The position numbers and the translations under genes were made by a program. From Polaromonas sp. (GTDB lineage: Bacteria > Pseudomonadota > Gammaproteobacteria > Burkholderiales > Burkholderiaceae_C): DNA of 64,000 nt. This document shows, one piece after another, positions 36,915 through 45,476 of this stretch. How positions within the stretch are numbered: position 1 is the stretch's first letter; every line of letters begins with the position of its first letter. The DNA lies in contig JAAFIP010000012.1 of the NCBI GenBank assembly GCA_013297865.1, positions 58,200-122,199 of the forward strand, written 5' to 3'. The notes under the pieces are model-generated. The model was not told the origin of the DNA and did no database searches. It was given only the letters and a program-made list of their open reading frames with translations.

Positions 36915-37038
36915 AACTGGGTGTGTCGCGGTGCATCGCTGTTTTCTTACGCTTTGAATATATCCTGCCGTGTGCCAGCACAGGAGCGGCAAACGCGTCA
37001 CAATCAGGCCTCGTTTTCAACCCATGAAGGACTAGGCC

Positions 37039-37725
37039 ATGATCAAGTTTTACTACCACCCCTCACCCAACCCTGCCAAAGTAGCCCTGTTCCTCGAGGA
37101 AACCGGCACGCCTTATGACATGGTGCCCGTGGACACCCGCAAGGGTGAGCAGCATGGTGATGCGTTCAAGGCCATCAACCCCAATGCCAAAACCCCTGCC
37201 ATGACCGATGGCGATGCGACGATTTTTGACAGCAACGCCATGCTGCTGTATCTGGCTGAAAAGACTGGCAAATTCCTGCCTGCCAACACCCCTGCTGCGC
37301 GCGGCCAGATGTATTCATGGCTGATGTTTGTTGCCAGCGGTATTGGCCCGTACTCAGGCCAGGCAGTGCACTTCAAGCATTTTGCGCCTGAGCCCAAAGA
37401 ATATGCCGTCAACCGCTATGACTTCGAAGCCTGGCGCCATTGGGGCATCATCAACGACCAGTTGGCCAAGCACAAATACATGCTGGGCGACAGCTACACC
37501 CTGGTTGACATGGCGGTGTGGGGCTGGGCACGCGCGGTGCCTTTTGTGCTGGGTGCCGATGCATGGGACAAACTGCCGCACGTCAAGCGTTTGCTCGATG
37601 AGATCAACGCCCGTCCGGCCGCACAGCGCGCCGAGGCACTGAAAACCCAGCACGCCTTCAAGACCGACATGGACGAGGCAGCACGGGCAGCCATGTTTCC
37701 GCAAAACGCACGACTGGCCAAGTAA
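37039..37725 (+). CDS. Glutathione S-transferase family protein
   Basis: A 228-residue GST. The thioredoxin-like N-domain starts KFYYHPSPNPAKVALFLEET and has the glutathione-contact loop NPNAKTPAMTDGDATIFDSN. The all-helical C-domain follows from about residue 85 with KYMLGDSYTLVDMAVWGWAR. The electrophile is unknown. It stands alone, ending at a convergent terminator-like hairpin. Confidence 0.9.
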   Translation: MIKFYYHPSPNPAKVALFLEETGTPYDMVPVDTRKGEQHGDAFKAINPNAKTPAMTDGDATIFDSNAMLLYLAEKTGKFLPANTPAARGQMYSWLMFVASGIGPYSGQAVHFKHFAPEPKEYAVNRYDFEAWRHWGIINDQLAKHKYMLGDSYTLVDMAVWGWARAVPFVLGADAWDKLPHVKRLLDEINARPAAQRAEALKTQHAFKTDMDEAARAAMFPQNARLAK

Positions 37726-37730
37726 GGCAG

Positions 37731-37757
37731 CAGCACCCGGCCTGAACCCGGGTGCTG
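37731..37757. terminator. Convergent hairpin between gst and the Dsb-like gene
   Basis: A 10-bp perfect stem (CAGCACCCGG / CCGGGTGCTG) with a 7-base loop lies between two convergent genes. There is no strong T-run, so it may act as a weak bidirectional terminator or as a 3'-end stabiliser. Confidence 0.5.
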
Positions 37758-37769
37758 GCGCATGAGGCC

Positions 37770-38378
37770 TTAGTTCACCCCAATCAGCTCTGCCAATGCA
37801 GCGGTTTCCATCGCTCCGTTGCGGGTGACAACCTGGCCGGTGCGCGCGTTTTTGGCCAGCAGGTAGGGCACGGAGTCAGAGCCCAGGCTGGTGAACAGCT
37901 GGGTGTTTTGCTTGATAGCCTGTTCGATCTCTGCCGGTGCACTGGCCGAGGCTGACATGCCCCCGGCTCCCGCCAGAATGGATTTTTCGTGCAGGGTCAT
38001 AGCTTCCACGGGATTGGCAGCGGTCAGCAAGGCGGCGCCCTGGGTGCTGCTCTTGGGGTTCATGATGGCGACAGGAATCCACACAAATTTGGCTTTGTTG
38101 TGCAGAGGTAATGAGGCTTCCCAGAGCTTGCCGCAGTGGGGACATTGCGGGTCAAACAGCACATAGACCGTGTGGTTGCTCATCATGGAGCCAGCGGTAA
38201 AGCCTTTGCCCTGGGCCGCAACAGCCTCGTAGGGCTGGGCAGGCTTGGTCACTGCGGCCTCGGGCTTGGCAGGTGTGTCTTGCTTGGAGCAGCCCGCAGC
38301 ACTCACCGCCATCAGCGCAGCGACTGACAATGCCTTAAACAAGGGAAAAGAAAAAAGGGCCAGAAAAGAAGATTTCAT
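37770..38378 (-). CDS. Thioredoxin-fold lipoprotein (DsbG/DsbC-like)
   Basis: Starting at 38378 the 202-residue product has a lipobox (LMAVSAAGC). The Dsb-type domain is FDPQCPHCGKLWEASLPLHN with a CPHC active site, and VPYLLAKNARTGQV holds the cis-proline segment. DsbG normally has CPYC, and CPHC is the DsbA form, so it may be an oxidase rather than an isomerase. It lacks the N-terminal dimerisation domain of DsbC/DsbG. Confidence 0.8.
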   Translation of the reverse strand: MKSSFLALFSFPLFKALSVAALMAVSAAGCSKQDTPAKPEAAVTKPAQPYEAVAAQGKGFTAGSMMSNHTVYVLFDPQCPHCGKLWEASLPLHNKAKFVWIPVAIMNPKSSTQGAALLTAANPVEAMTLHEKSILAGAGGMSASASAPAEIEQAIKQNTQLFTSLGSDSVPYLLAKNARTGQVVTRNGAMETAALAELIGVN

Positions 38379-38440
38379 AGCCCTTATTGTGACACCAGCC
38401 TGCGCGCCCTGCACGCGCGCGCATGATGCAGGTATGGTTT

Positions 38441-38953
38441 TTACGCTGCGCGTGCCTTGCGCTTGGCAGCGCGGCGAGCGACGTTGAGCACGTTGTTGCC
38501 TTTGATTTTGCGGGCCAAAACGGCAGACTTCTGCTCGATGGTGGAGGCCAGGGTGCTCAGGGCCACAGCGCCTGGCAGGGTGGCCTGGGCCACGGTGTCG
38601 ATGGCGTGGATGCCGGTTTTGGCTTGCAGCAGCTCGGCGCCATTGGCAGCGCGCTCTACACCGGTGTTGGCCAGCTTGACCATCTGGGCTACCACTTCGT
38701 TGGCGCTGTCGGTTGCAACCGACAGACCACGGGTGTAGTAGCCGCCAACGATGGCCTTGGCCGCCGTTGCGTTCTTGGCGGTTTCAGCGGAGAGCTGCGC
38801 GCGCGATTGTGCAAAAGCGTGGTCCCAGCGTTGCTCCACCAGGCCAGCTACACGCTCGCCGCCAGCGCGGTAGGCGTTGATTACGTTTTTGACTGTGTTG
38901 CCGTAGGAGATGATGACATCGTTGGCGACGTGGGACAGTTGTTGAGCGCTCAT
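38441..38953 (-). CDS. Ala-rich protein with basic tail, function unknown
   Basis: A 170-residue helical protein from ATG 38953 (aaaggaaccacc upstream). It has an amphipathic N-terminal helix (AQQLSHVANDVIISYGNTVK) and many Ala-rich helices. It ends in a Lys/Arg/Ala-rich tail (ARRAAKRKARAA) reminiscent of the nucleic-acid-binding tails of PHA-granule or nucleoid proteins. A phasin-like role is possible but not shown, and I do not recognise a defined family. Confidence 0.55.
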   Translation of the reverse strand: MSAQQLSHVANDVIISYGNTVKNVINAYRAGGERVAGLVEQRWDHAFAQSRAQLSAETAKNATAAKAIVGGYYTRGLSVATDSANEVVAQMVKLANTGVERAANGAELLQAKTGIHAIDTVAQATLPGAVALSTLASTIEQKSAVLARKIKGNNVLNVARRAAKRKARAA

Positions 38954-39049
38954 GGTGGTTCCTTTGAAAGTTTGTTGCAAGATGGTGCTATTGTGCAAAC
39001 TTTACCTAGTGAACGCGACCTAGCTGGCTAGAGAGCTGACTCCAGAGCG

Positions 39050-39114
39050 TTTTATAAGAGAAATCGGCCTGCAGGCCAATAGAATATCGCGGGAGCAGCT
39101 ATGATATAAATAGC
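39050..39114 (+). repeat. Dispersed CCAATAG element, copy 4 (supplies a stop codon)
   Basis: Core CCAATAGAATATCGCGGGAG then CAGCTAT. It has the symmetrical GGCCTGCAGGCC flank, and its AT-rich border supplies the last codons (LFIS) and the TAG of the M23 peptidase gene at 39099-39101. Confidence 0.85.
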
Positions 39115-39998
39115 GCCGGATCCACCATAGTGCGGTTGAGCATGACGCCCCAGTGCAAATGGGGGCCTGTGACGCGGCCTGTGGCGCCTATGGCGCCCAG
39201 GGGTTCACCGGTTTTGACCCGATCGCCCACCTTCACATCGGTACGGCTGAGATGGCAATACATGGTCAGCAGCCCGCCGCCATGGTCAAGCCAGATGGTG
39301 TTGCCATTGAAAAAATAGTCGCCCACGTCAATCACCTGTCCTGGCATGGGGGCCACGATGGGTGTGCCGGTGGGTGCGGCAATGTCCATGCCGCTGTGCG
39401 GATTGCGCGACTGCCCGTTGAAGACGCGCCGCAGGCCAAATGAGCTGGACTGCCGCCCCTGCGTGGGTACCTGCATCAGCAACTGCGCGCCTTGCGAAAA
39501 AGCGTCCGGGATCGGCTCGCTGAAGGTGGCCATGACGCCTGCCTGGTGATCACGCTCGCGCTCGTAACGCGCCTGGTTTTCGGGCGACAGGTCTACCGTG
39601 CCGGGGGCCACAGTCAGGCGCTGCTCGACATATTTTTTGTCTGCCACCGTGTAGCTCAGCTGCCGCTTCTGGCCATCGGGCTCTTTGACCGTCACACTGG
39701 CCTTGCCGGGCGCGGCAGCCAGCGGGATGCCGACTACTGCGGTCCATTGCTGGGGGGCGCCAATGACCAGCACAGGCACCTGGGCTGTGCCACCGCTCGC
39801 CTGTACGGTCACCACCGGCCGCTCAGGGGCAGCACCCAAGGGCAGGCGGGCCACGCCGCCCGGTACCAGCAAAGCCTGGGGCCATACGGTGGCACTGGCA
39901 GATGCTTTGGGCGCACGCCCTGCCTGGGTAGCTAGCGCCGCTGCAGGCCAGACTAACGATGCACTGACTGCCCACAAAGTACTGCGCCGTGTCGTCAT
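39099..39998 (-). CDS. M23 family metallopeptidase (LytM-type)
   Basis: A 299-residue exported protein from ATG 39998. The signal region is TLWAVSASLVWPAAALA. The C-terminal M23 domain has NPHSGMDIAAPTGTPIVAP (HxxxD zinc ligands) and GRVTGPHLHWGVML with the HxH motif. M23 enzymes cut peptidoglycan cross-bridges or regulate amidases. All catalytic residues are present. Its final codons and stop lie inside element copy 4, so the original C-terminus may have been replaced. Its start lies 40 bases from the stop of the TauE/SafE gene. Confidence 0.88.
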   Translation of the reverse strand: MTTRRSTLWAVSASLVWPAAALATQAGRAPKASASATVWPQALLVPGGVARLPLGAAPERPVVTVQASGGTAQVPVLVIGAPQQWTAVVGIPLAAAPGKASVTVKEPDGQKRQLSYTVADKKYVEQRLTVAPGTVDLSPENQARYERERDHQAGVMATFSEPIPDAFSQGAQLLMQVPTQGRQSSSFGLRRVFNGQSRNPHSGMDIAAPTGTPIVAPMPGQVIDVGDYFFNGNTIWLDHGGGLLTMYCHLSRTDVKVGDRVKTGEPLGAIGATGRVTGPHLHWGVMLNRTMVDPALFIS

Positions 39999-40038
39999 GG
40001 GGTGTCCTGCGAAGTGATGGAAGAAATCATCGATGCGC

Positions 40039-40857
40039 CTAGCTGGAAGCGATGCCTTTGTAGAGCATGTAGGCTGCCAGTACATACAGCACACAGGCAA
40101 AGATGCGCTTGAGACGTTTGACATCCAGCGCATGCGCTATCCGTGCGCCCACTGGCGCCATGAACACGCTGGCCAGGGCAATCACAACCAGAGCGGGCAG
40201 CCAGATGTAGCCAAACGAGCCCTCGGGCAAACCTTGAATGCTCCATCCGCTGGCTATATAGCCCAAGGCGTTGGCCACAGCAATCGGAAAGCCCAGTGCA
40301 GCCGATGTGGCCACCGCGTTATGGATGGGCACATTGCACCAGGCCATGAAGGGCACGCTGATGAAGCCACCGCCTGCGCCCACCAGGCCAGAGAGAAAAC
40401 CAATCACGCCGCCAGCGGCCACCTTGCCACCGGCCTCGGGCATCTGGCGTGTAGCAGCGGGCTTTTTGTCCAGAAACATCTGCGTGGCTGAAAACCCCAC
40501 GAACAGACCAAAGAAAATCGCCAACCACGAGCCTTTGAGCAGCGCAAACACGCCCAGGCTGGCAATCAGCGAGCCCATCACGATGCCGGGTGCCAGGCCC
40601 TTGACTATGTTCCAGCGCACCGCGCCGCGCTGGTGGTGCGCGCGCACGCTGGAGATGCTGGTGAAGATGATGGTCGCCATCGAGGTGGCAATGGCCATTT
40701 TGATGGCCAGATCGGGAGGCGCTCCGCGCGCTGACATGATGAGGGTGATGAACGGCACCATGATCATGCCGCCGCCGATGCCCAGCAGCCCCGCCAGAAA
40801 ACCTGTACCGATACCAAGCGTGATGAGTTCTGCAATCAGAAGAGGTTCTAGCGTCAT
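40039..40857 (-). CDS. TauE/SafE family sulfite/anion exporter
   Basis: The 272-residue membrane protein has about eight hydrophobic segments. The duplicated family motif shows as GTGFLAGLLGIGGGMIMVPF in the first half and FLSGLVGAGGGFISVPFMAW in the second. Members export sulfite, sulfonates or other organic anions. The substrate is unknown. It is upstream of the M23 gene on the same strand. Confidence 0.9.
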   Translation of the reverse strand: MTLEPLLIAELITLGIGTGFLAGLLGIGGGMIMVPFITLIMSARGAPPDLAIKMAIATSMATIIFTSISSVRAHHQRGAVRWNIVKGLAPGIVMGSLIASLGVFALLKGSWLAIFFGLFVGFSATQMFLDKKPAATRQMPEAGGKVAAGGVIGFLSGLVGAGGGFISVPFMAWCNVPIHNAVATSAALGFPIAVANALGYIASGWSIQGLPEGSFGYIWLPALVVIALASVFMAPVGARIAHALDVKRLKRIFACVLYVLAAYMLYKGIASS

Positions 40858-40883
40858 GTCTGAAACTTGTTGTTATGTCAAAA

Positions 40884-41064
40884 AGGTGTCTGCGGCTTGG
40901 TGGCCCAGGCCGGCATCCTGAACCGGGGTTCAGGTGGGCGAGGTCAGCTTGGCATTGGGTTCATCTGACGCGAGACGATCACGCTTGCCTAGCGATTTCC
41001 TCTCCCGTGCTCTATGAGCATTGGTACAAGGAATATAAAGCCCAGGCGACGGCCGCAGACAAAA
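40884..41064 (-). ncRNA. ssrS: 6S RNA
   Basis: A closing stem TGTCTGCGGC / GCCGCAGACA (41061-41052 with 40896-40887) bounds about 175 bases. Inside is the betaproteobacterial 6S-type sequence CCTGGGCTTTATATTCCTTG and, on the other side, CTGAACCCCGGTTCAGG. A TAGAAT -10 box (41073-41068) lies 7 bases upstream and CCTTTTTG follows the 3' stem. It is directly downstream of zapA, the conserved location. It binds and inhibits sigma70 RNA polymerase in stationary phase. Confidence 0.9.
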
Positions 41065-41109
41065 TAGATTCTACGCGCTATCAAGCGAAAAAGGCAGTAG
41101 CGCGTGCAG

Positions 41110-41451
41110 TTAAAGTAACTGTCCGTCGCTGCCCAGCGCCTGGTCCAGGCGCGCAATCAAAGCGGCCAGACGCGCATCATCCGCAGGGCTGGAGCCGCTG
41201 CCCGATGCTTCGCTGATTTTGATGGGCGCAGCTACGGAAGGCGCGGGCTGGCGGTCTGTTTCAAACGCCAGGTTCAGGGCTGCCAGCACGGCGATGCGGT
41301 CACGCGCCTTGACCTTGCCTGCATCGCGGATTTTGCACATGGCCGTGTCCACTTTTTCGACAGCGGTAAGCAACTGCTGCTCGCCGCCCTCGGGTGCACC
41401 CAGCAAATAGCTTTGGCCCATGATCTGGACTTCGAGTTGTTTCATGGTCAT
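41110..41451 (-). CDS. zapA: Cell division protein ZapA
   Basis: A 113-residue protein with the ZapA start KQLEVQIMGQSYLLGAPEGG and the central helix VEKVDTAMCKIRDAGKVKAR, DRIAVLAALNLAFE. It bundles FtsZ filaments. The 6S RNA gene follows, as in many proteobacteria. The zapB-like gene precedes it by 6 bases. Confidence 0.92.
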   Translation of the reverse strand: MTMKQLEVQIMGQSYLLGAPEGGEQQLLTAVEKVDTAMCKIRDAGKVKARDRIAVLAALNLAFETDRQPAPSVAAPIKISEASGSGSSPADDARLAALIARLDQALGSDGQLL

Positions 41452-41457
41452 GGCGGT

Positions 41458-41682
41458 TTAACTTGACGCGGCTTCGCTGTGGCCCGACTCGGGCAGGCGC
41501 TCGAGCAGCGCGTCCACACGAGAGCGCGCTGCTGAGAGGCGCGACTTGAGCGAGTCGCGCTCATGGCTTAAGGCCTGCACTTCAGCAGCCAGCAGGGCAT
41601 TGGTGCGGCTGAGCTCTTCATAGCGCACCAGCAGACGCTCAACGCGTTCGGTGATTTGCTCGATGTGGGAAGAGTCGGCCAT
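41458..41682 (-). CDS. ZapB-like small coiled-coil protein
   Basis: A 74-residue protein that is one coiled coil (IEQITERVERLLVRYEELSR, then ALLAAEVQALSHERDSLKSR). It belongs to the small family encoded in front of zapA in beta- and gammaproteobacteria and resembles ZapB. It probably acts with ZapA at the division ring. Confidence 0.8.
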   Translation of the reverse strand: MADSSHIEQITERVERLLVRYEELSRTNALLAAEVQALSHERDSLKSRLSAARSRVDALLERLPESGHSEAASS

Positions 41683-41794
41683 GGGGTGTGATGTCTTAAG
41701 TAATTGATTCTAGGAGAACTTTTCGCGATTATGCAATAGGGCAGGCCACAGTTGTCAGTATTTATGCAGGACCTTGGTCTAAAATGTGCAATTG

Positions 41795-42014
41795 TTGGTG
41801 CTCGCAGCGTGGCTCACACGCTGCAGTTCAACGGGAAGCTGGAGGGTAAGTCTCACATGATGAACCTAACCAGCGCTGCCCCCGCAACGGTAAGTGGACG
41901 GTTGGTTGCCAGGTTTTACACCCGACACCAGCCCGCTCGCAACGCAAACCACTGAAGTCGACAGACTTTGGGAAGGTGATTGCAGAGTCGTTCCATCAGC
42001 CCGGATACCGGCCA
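41795..42014 (+). promoter_or_regulatory. Cobalamin (B12) riboswitch
   Basis: Conserved parts in order are the CAACGGGAAGCTGGAGGG stem, GCTGCCCCCGCAACGGTAAG, then CACCAGCCCGC, GGGAAGGTG, and the B12 box around TCAGCCCGGATACCGGCC at 41997-42014. It ends about 100 bases before the BtuB-like ATG and should shut off receptor production when adenosylcobalamin is plentiful. A TAAAAT box at 41780-41785 may be the -10 of the promoter. Confidence 0.95.
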
Positions 42015-42111
42015 ACACGGCGGCCGTGCGCCTGGCAACAAGCGCACAGCCAATTCGCCCACACCAGCGGGGAGGCTGGTACCGGGCTTTGTGTTCGTGT
42101 TACTTAAATTT

Positions 42112-43977
42112 ATGAAAAATCTCTCGACGACCTCGCGTCTCTCGGTGCTCGCGTGCGCCTGCCTGTCTGTGTGTGCAGTGCACGCGCAAAACACCCCTCA
42201 ACCCACCCCACAGCTCAAGGAAGTGGTCATCACGTCCAGTCGCAACAGCCAGTTGTTAACTGAGGCGCTGCCCCACACCACAGTGCTCAATGCAGCGGAC
42301 ATTGAACGCCACCAGTCCAGCGACTTGGCCAGCCTGCTGCAAAAGGAGGCGGGTATTCAAATCACCCAAAACGGCGGACGCGGTAGTGCCTCCAGTGTAT
42401 TTGTGCGGGGCGCGGCCTCGCTGCAGGTGCTGGTATTACTCGACGGTGTGCCTTTGGGCAAGCAGGACGCCAGCGGCGCGGTAAGCCTGGAGCATCTGGC
42501 GCTGGACCAAGTGGAGCGCATTGAGGTGGTGCGGGGCAATGTATCGGCCATCTACGGCAGCGGTGCCATTGGCGGCGTGATCCAGATTTTTACCAAGCAA
42601 GGCGGCGGTGCGCCGCGCGCAAACCTGACAGCAGAACTTGGTTCACGCGGCAGCCGCAAGCTCAGTGCTGGCGTGCAGGCAGGATTTGGTGTTGACAAGG
42701 CCACCAAGCTGTCGGTGGGCGTGTCACGCCAAAGCACGGACGGCTTTAGCTCCATCAACCCCGAGCAGCAAAGTGCAGCCAACCCCGACAGTGATGGCTA
42801 CCGCAACCAAAACTGGTCGATGGCGCTGTCACACACGCTGGCCAAAGGCCACACTCTGGGGCTGCGCAGCTCGCATTACGACGGCAAGTTTGACTTTGAT
42901 AGCAATTTCGACACACCTGCCGACACGCATACAGGCCGCACACGCGTCGACGCCAGTACGCTGTTCACGGAAAACCGAATAACCAGCGAATGGCTGAGCA
43001 AGTTCAGTATTTCCCAGAGCCGGGACCGCAACAGCAACAACTACAACACGGCATTTGCCTACAGCGATGCCTATGTCACCAGGAACAGGATTGTGAACTG
43101 GACCAATTCGGTAAGCGTCGCCAAAGACTTGCTGCTCACAGCGGGCCTGGAGCAGCAGCGTCAAAGCGTGGATGTGGACGACGGCTTTGGTGGCTTGTAT
43201 GGCAGGGCACGCAGGGTCAATGCCCTGTTTGCAGGCCTGCAAGGCAGTGCGGGCAGCCACTCGCTGCAAGCCAATGTGCGCCGCGACAATGTGCCCGATG
43301 TGGGCAACGAAACCACCGGCTATCTGGGCTATGGCTATGCCATCACGCCGCAGGTCAAGCTGCTGGCCAGTACATCCACTGCGTTCAATATCGCTCCATT
43401 GGGCTATCTGTACGCACCGTTCTTCGGTAACCCGCAACTCAAGCCTGAAAAAGCCCGCTCTGCCGAGCTTGGTGCCCAGTGGTCGCAGGACAGCAATGTG
43501 CTGCGCGCTACCTGGTTTCGCACGCGCAGCCAGGGGCAGTTTGAATACGACTTCACCAGCGCCACTTTCCAGAACATCGCCCGTAGCAAAAACACTGGTA
43601 TCGAGCTAAGCTATAGCGGCCAGATGGGGCGTACCGAGCTGCGCGCCAGCCTGACGGCGCAAAAACCGGTGGATGAAACCACGGGCGAAACCCTCAACCG
43701 CCGTGCAAAGTCGCTGGCATCTTTGTCAGTCAGTCAGCCCATAGGCCCATGGCGTTTGGGTGCAGACCTGAGCTACAGCGGTGCGCGGCGCGATGGTACG
43801 AAGGATTTGGATTCCTACACTTTGCTCAATGCGTCGCTACGTTACGCACTGTCCAGCGATGTCACCGTGCTCGCGCGGGTAGAGAACGTGACCAATACCA
43901 GCTACCAGACTGTTTACAGCTACCGTCAGGCCCCGCGTGGCGTGTTTGTAGGTGTGAACTGGCAACCTAAGCTGTGA
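42112..43977 (+). CDS. btuB: TonB-dependent cobalamin receptor, BtuB-like
   Basis: From ATG 42112 (after the riboswitch) a 621-residue outer-membrane receptor. The signal is LSVLACACLSVCAVHA, followed by the TonB box region (LKEVVITSSR). The plug domain has VFVRGAASLQVLVLLDGVPL and IEVVRGNVSAIYGSGAIGGV. The barrel ends with the aromatic TYSYRQAPRGVFVGVNW-type strand. The B12 riboswitch and btuFCD neighbours support cobalamin as ligand. Confidence 0.93.
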   Translation: MKNLSTTSRLSVLACACLSVCAVHAQNTPQPTPQLKEVVITSSRNSQLLTEALPHTTVLNAADIERHQSSDLASLLQKEAGIQITQNGGRGSASSVFVRGAASLQVLVLLDGVPLGKQDASGAVSLEHLALDQVERIEVVRGNVSAIYGSGAIGGVIQIFTKQGGGAPRANLTAELGSRGSRKLSAGVQAGFGVDKATKLSVGVSRQSTDGFSSINPEQQSAANPDSDGYRNQNWSMALSHTLAKGHTLGLRSSHYDGKFDFDSNFDTPADTHTGRTRVDASTLFTENRITSEWLSKFSISQSRDRNSNNYNTAFAYSDAYVTRNRIVNWTNSVSVAKDLLLTAGLEQQRQSVDVDDGFGGLYGRARRVNALFAGLQGSAGSHSLQANVRRDNVPDVGNETTGYLGYGYAITPQVKLLASTSTAFNIAPLGYLYAPFFGNPQLKPEKARSAELGAQWSQDSNVLRATWFRTRSQGQFEYDFTSATFQNIARSKNTGIELSYSGQMGRTELRASLTAQKPVDETTGETLNRRAKSLASLSVSQPIGPWRLGADLSYSGARRDGTKDLDSYTLLNASLRYALSSDVTVLARVENVTNTSYQTVYSYRQAPRGVFVGVNWQPKL

Positions 43978-44003
43978 TATTTACATAATCAGGCACTGAT
44001 ACC

Positions 44004-44576
44004 ATGCGTGAACTCATCCTCGGCGGGCAAAAAAGCGGCAAGTCGCGCCGTGCTGAGGAGGCTGCGCGCCAGTGGCTGGCGGCGTCGCCTGCGCACCAAG
44101 CGGTGTTGATCGCTACCGCGCAGCCCCTGGACGAGGAGATGCGCCAGCGCATTGCACGCCATCAGGCGCAGCGTGCGCTGCATCTGCCGCAGCTGCGCGT
44201 GGTGCACGAGCCTCTGGCACTGGCCGAGGCGATAGCACAGCACAGCCGCCCGGACACTTTGGTGGTGGTGGACTGCCTCACGCTGTGGCTCACCAACTGC
44301 CTGATGCCTGTTTCAGGCGGTATCTATAAAGAAAATCAGGCTCCAGACCAATGGAATATCGCGGGAGCAGCTACATTTTTAGGAGCAATTGAGTCGTCTC
44401 CAGGCCCTGTGGTGATGGTGAGCAACGAGATTGGGCAGGGTGTGATTCCGTTGGGCCGCGAGGTGCGGGAGTTTGTCGATGCGCTGGGCAGGTTGCACCA
44501 GGACGTGGCCCAGCGCTGCGAGCGCGTGACCCTGATGGTGGCAGGCTGTCCGTTGACTGTGAAAGGCACGCCATGA
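44004..44576 (+). CDS. cobU: Adenosylcobinamide kinase/guanylyltransferase with repeat-derived insert
   Basis: A 190-residue CobU/CobP. The P-loop is LGGQKSGKSR, the second site VVVDCLTLWLTN, then VSNEIGQGVIPLGREVREFV and AGCPLTVKG. It phosphorylates and GTP-activates cobinamide in B12 salvage. Residues about 108-130, between LTLWLTN and VSNEIG, are encoded by element copy 5 read in frame (GGIYKENQAPDQWNIAGAAT). The length is near normal, so the element replaced rather than only added residues in a variable part of the family. Downstream btuF overlaps its stop. Confidence 0.9.
   Translation: MRELILGGQKSGKSRRAEEAARQWLAASPAHQAVLIATAQPLDEEMRQRIARHQAQRALHLPQLRVVHEPLALAEAIAQHSRPDTLVVVDCLTLWLTNCLMPVSGGIYKENQAPDQWNIAGAATFLGAIESSPGPVVMVSNEIGQGVIPLGREVREFVDALGRLHQDVAQRCERVTLMVAGCPLTVKGTP
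44324..44384 (+). repeat. Dispersed element copy 5, in frame inside cobU
   Basis: Sequence CCAATGGAATATCGCGGGAG then CAGCTAC. The TAG of the consensus is TGG here, so the frame stays open (Gln-Trp-Asn-Ile-Ala-Gly-Ala-Ala). Confidence 0.85.
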
Positions 44577-45472
44577 TGCACAAATACCTGGTGTGGCTGT
44601 GTTGCTCTCTGGGCTTGATGACTGGCCTGAGCCATGCGCAGACCGCAGCGCAAGCGCTGCCTGTAGCCCCTGTACAAGTCAAAGACCAGCGCGGCGTCAC
44701 CGTCAGCTTTGCGCAGCCGCCGCAGCGCATTGTCAGCGTGCTGCCTTCGCTGACCGAGTCTGTCTGCGCGCTGGGAGCATGCCAGCGCCTGGTGGGGGTG
44801 GACCGGTATTCCAACTGGCCAGCGCAGGTGCAGCAGCTGCCTCAGGTGGGCGGCGGTCTGGATTTGAACATTGAGGCAATCGTGGCGCTCAAGCCGGACG
44901 TCGTGCTGGCAGCCATGTCCTCGCGCGCAGGCGAGCGTCTGCAGGCCCTGGGCCTGAAGGTGCTGATGTTCGAGCCGCAAAGCCATGCCGATGTGCAGCG
45001 CACGCTGCAGTCGCTGGACCAGATGCTGGGCACACGCAGCGCGGACAAGGTGTGGAGCCAGATCGAGGCGGGCATCCAGGCGGCAGCGCAGCTGGTGCCT
45101 GTGCGGGCCAAGCCAACTACCGTGTATTTTGAAGTCGACCGCACGCCCTATGCCGCAGGCGAAACCTCGTTCATCGGCGAGACGCTCAAGCGCCTGGGCG
45201 TGGTCAACATCGTGCCGGCAACGCTGGGGGCGTTTCCCAAGCTCAACCCGGAGTTTGTGGTACGTGCCCAGCCTGATGTGATCTTGCTCAGTGAACGCCA
45301 TGCCAAGGAGCTGGCGCAGCGCCCCGGCTGGGCTAGCCTGCAGGCGATACGCAAACAGCGCATCTGTGAGCTCACTGCCGCCCAAGGGGACATCGTGGTG
45401 CGCTCTGGCCCGCGCATGGCAGAGGCAGCGCGCATTCTGGCGCAGTGCATCGCGCGCGAGATGGCGAAGTAA
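44573..45472 (+). CDS. btuF: Cobalamin-binding periplasmic protein
   Basis: A 299-residue protein whose start overlaps the cobU stop. The signal peptide ends SHAQ, and the class III binding fold follows: RIVSVLPSLTESVCALGACQ, LVGVDRYSNWPAQVQQLPQV, GGGLDLNIEAIVALKPDVVL and the C-terminal domain with SFIGETLKRLGVVNI. It delivers B12 to BtuCD. Confidence 0.92.
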   Translation: MMHKYLVWLCCSLGLMTGLSHAQTAAQALPVAPVQVKDQRGVTVSFAQPPQRIVSVLPSLTESVCALGACQRLVGVDRYSNWPAQVQQLPQVGGGLDLNIEAIVALKPDVVLAAMSSRAGERLQALGLKVLMFEPQSHADVQRTLQSLDQMLGTRSADKVWSQIEAGIQAAAQLVPVRAKPTTVYFEVDRTPYAAGETSFIGETLKRLGVVNIVPATLGAFPKLNPEFVVRAQPDVILLSERHAKELAQRPGWASLQAIRKQRICELTAAQGDIVVRSGPRMAEAARILAQCIAREMAK

Positions 45473-45476
45473 GCCC

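Noticed and set aside
37731..37757. Strong Rho-independent terminator
   Set aside because: The stem is good, but there is no T-run on either side; kept only as a moderate-confidence hairpin.
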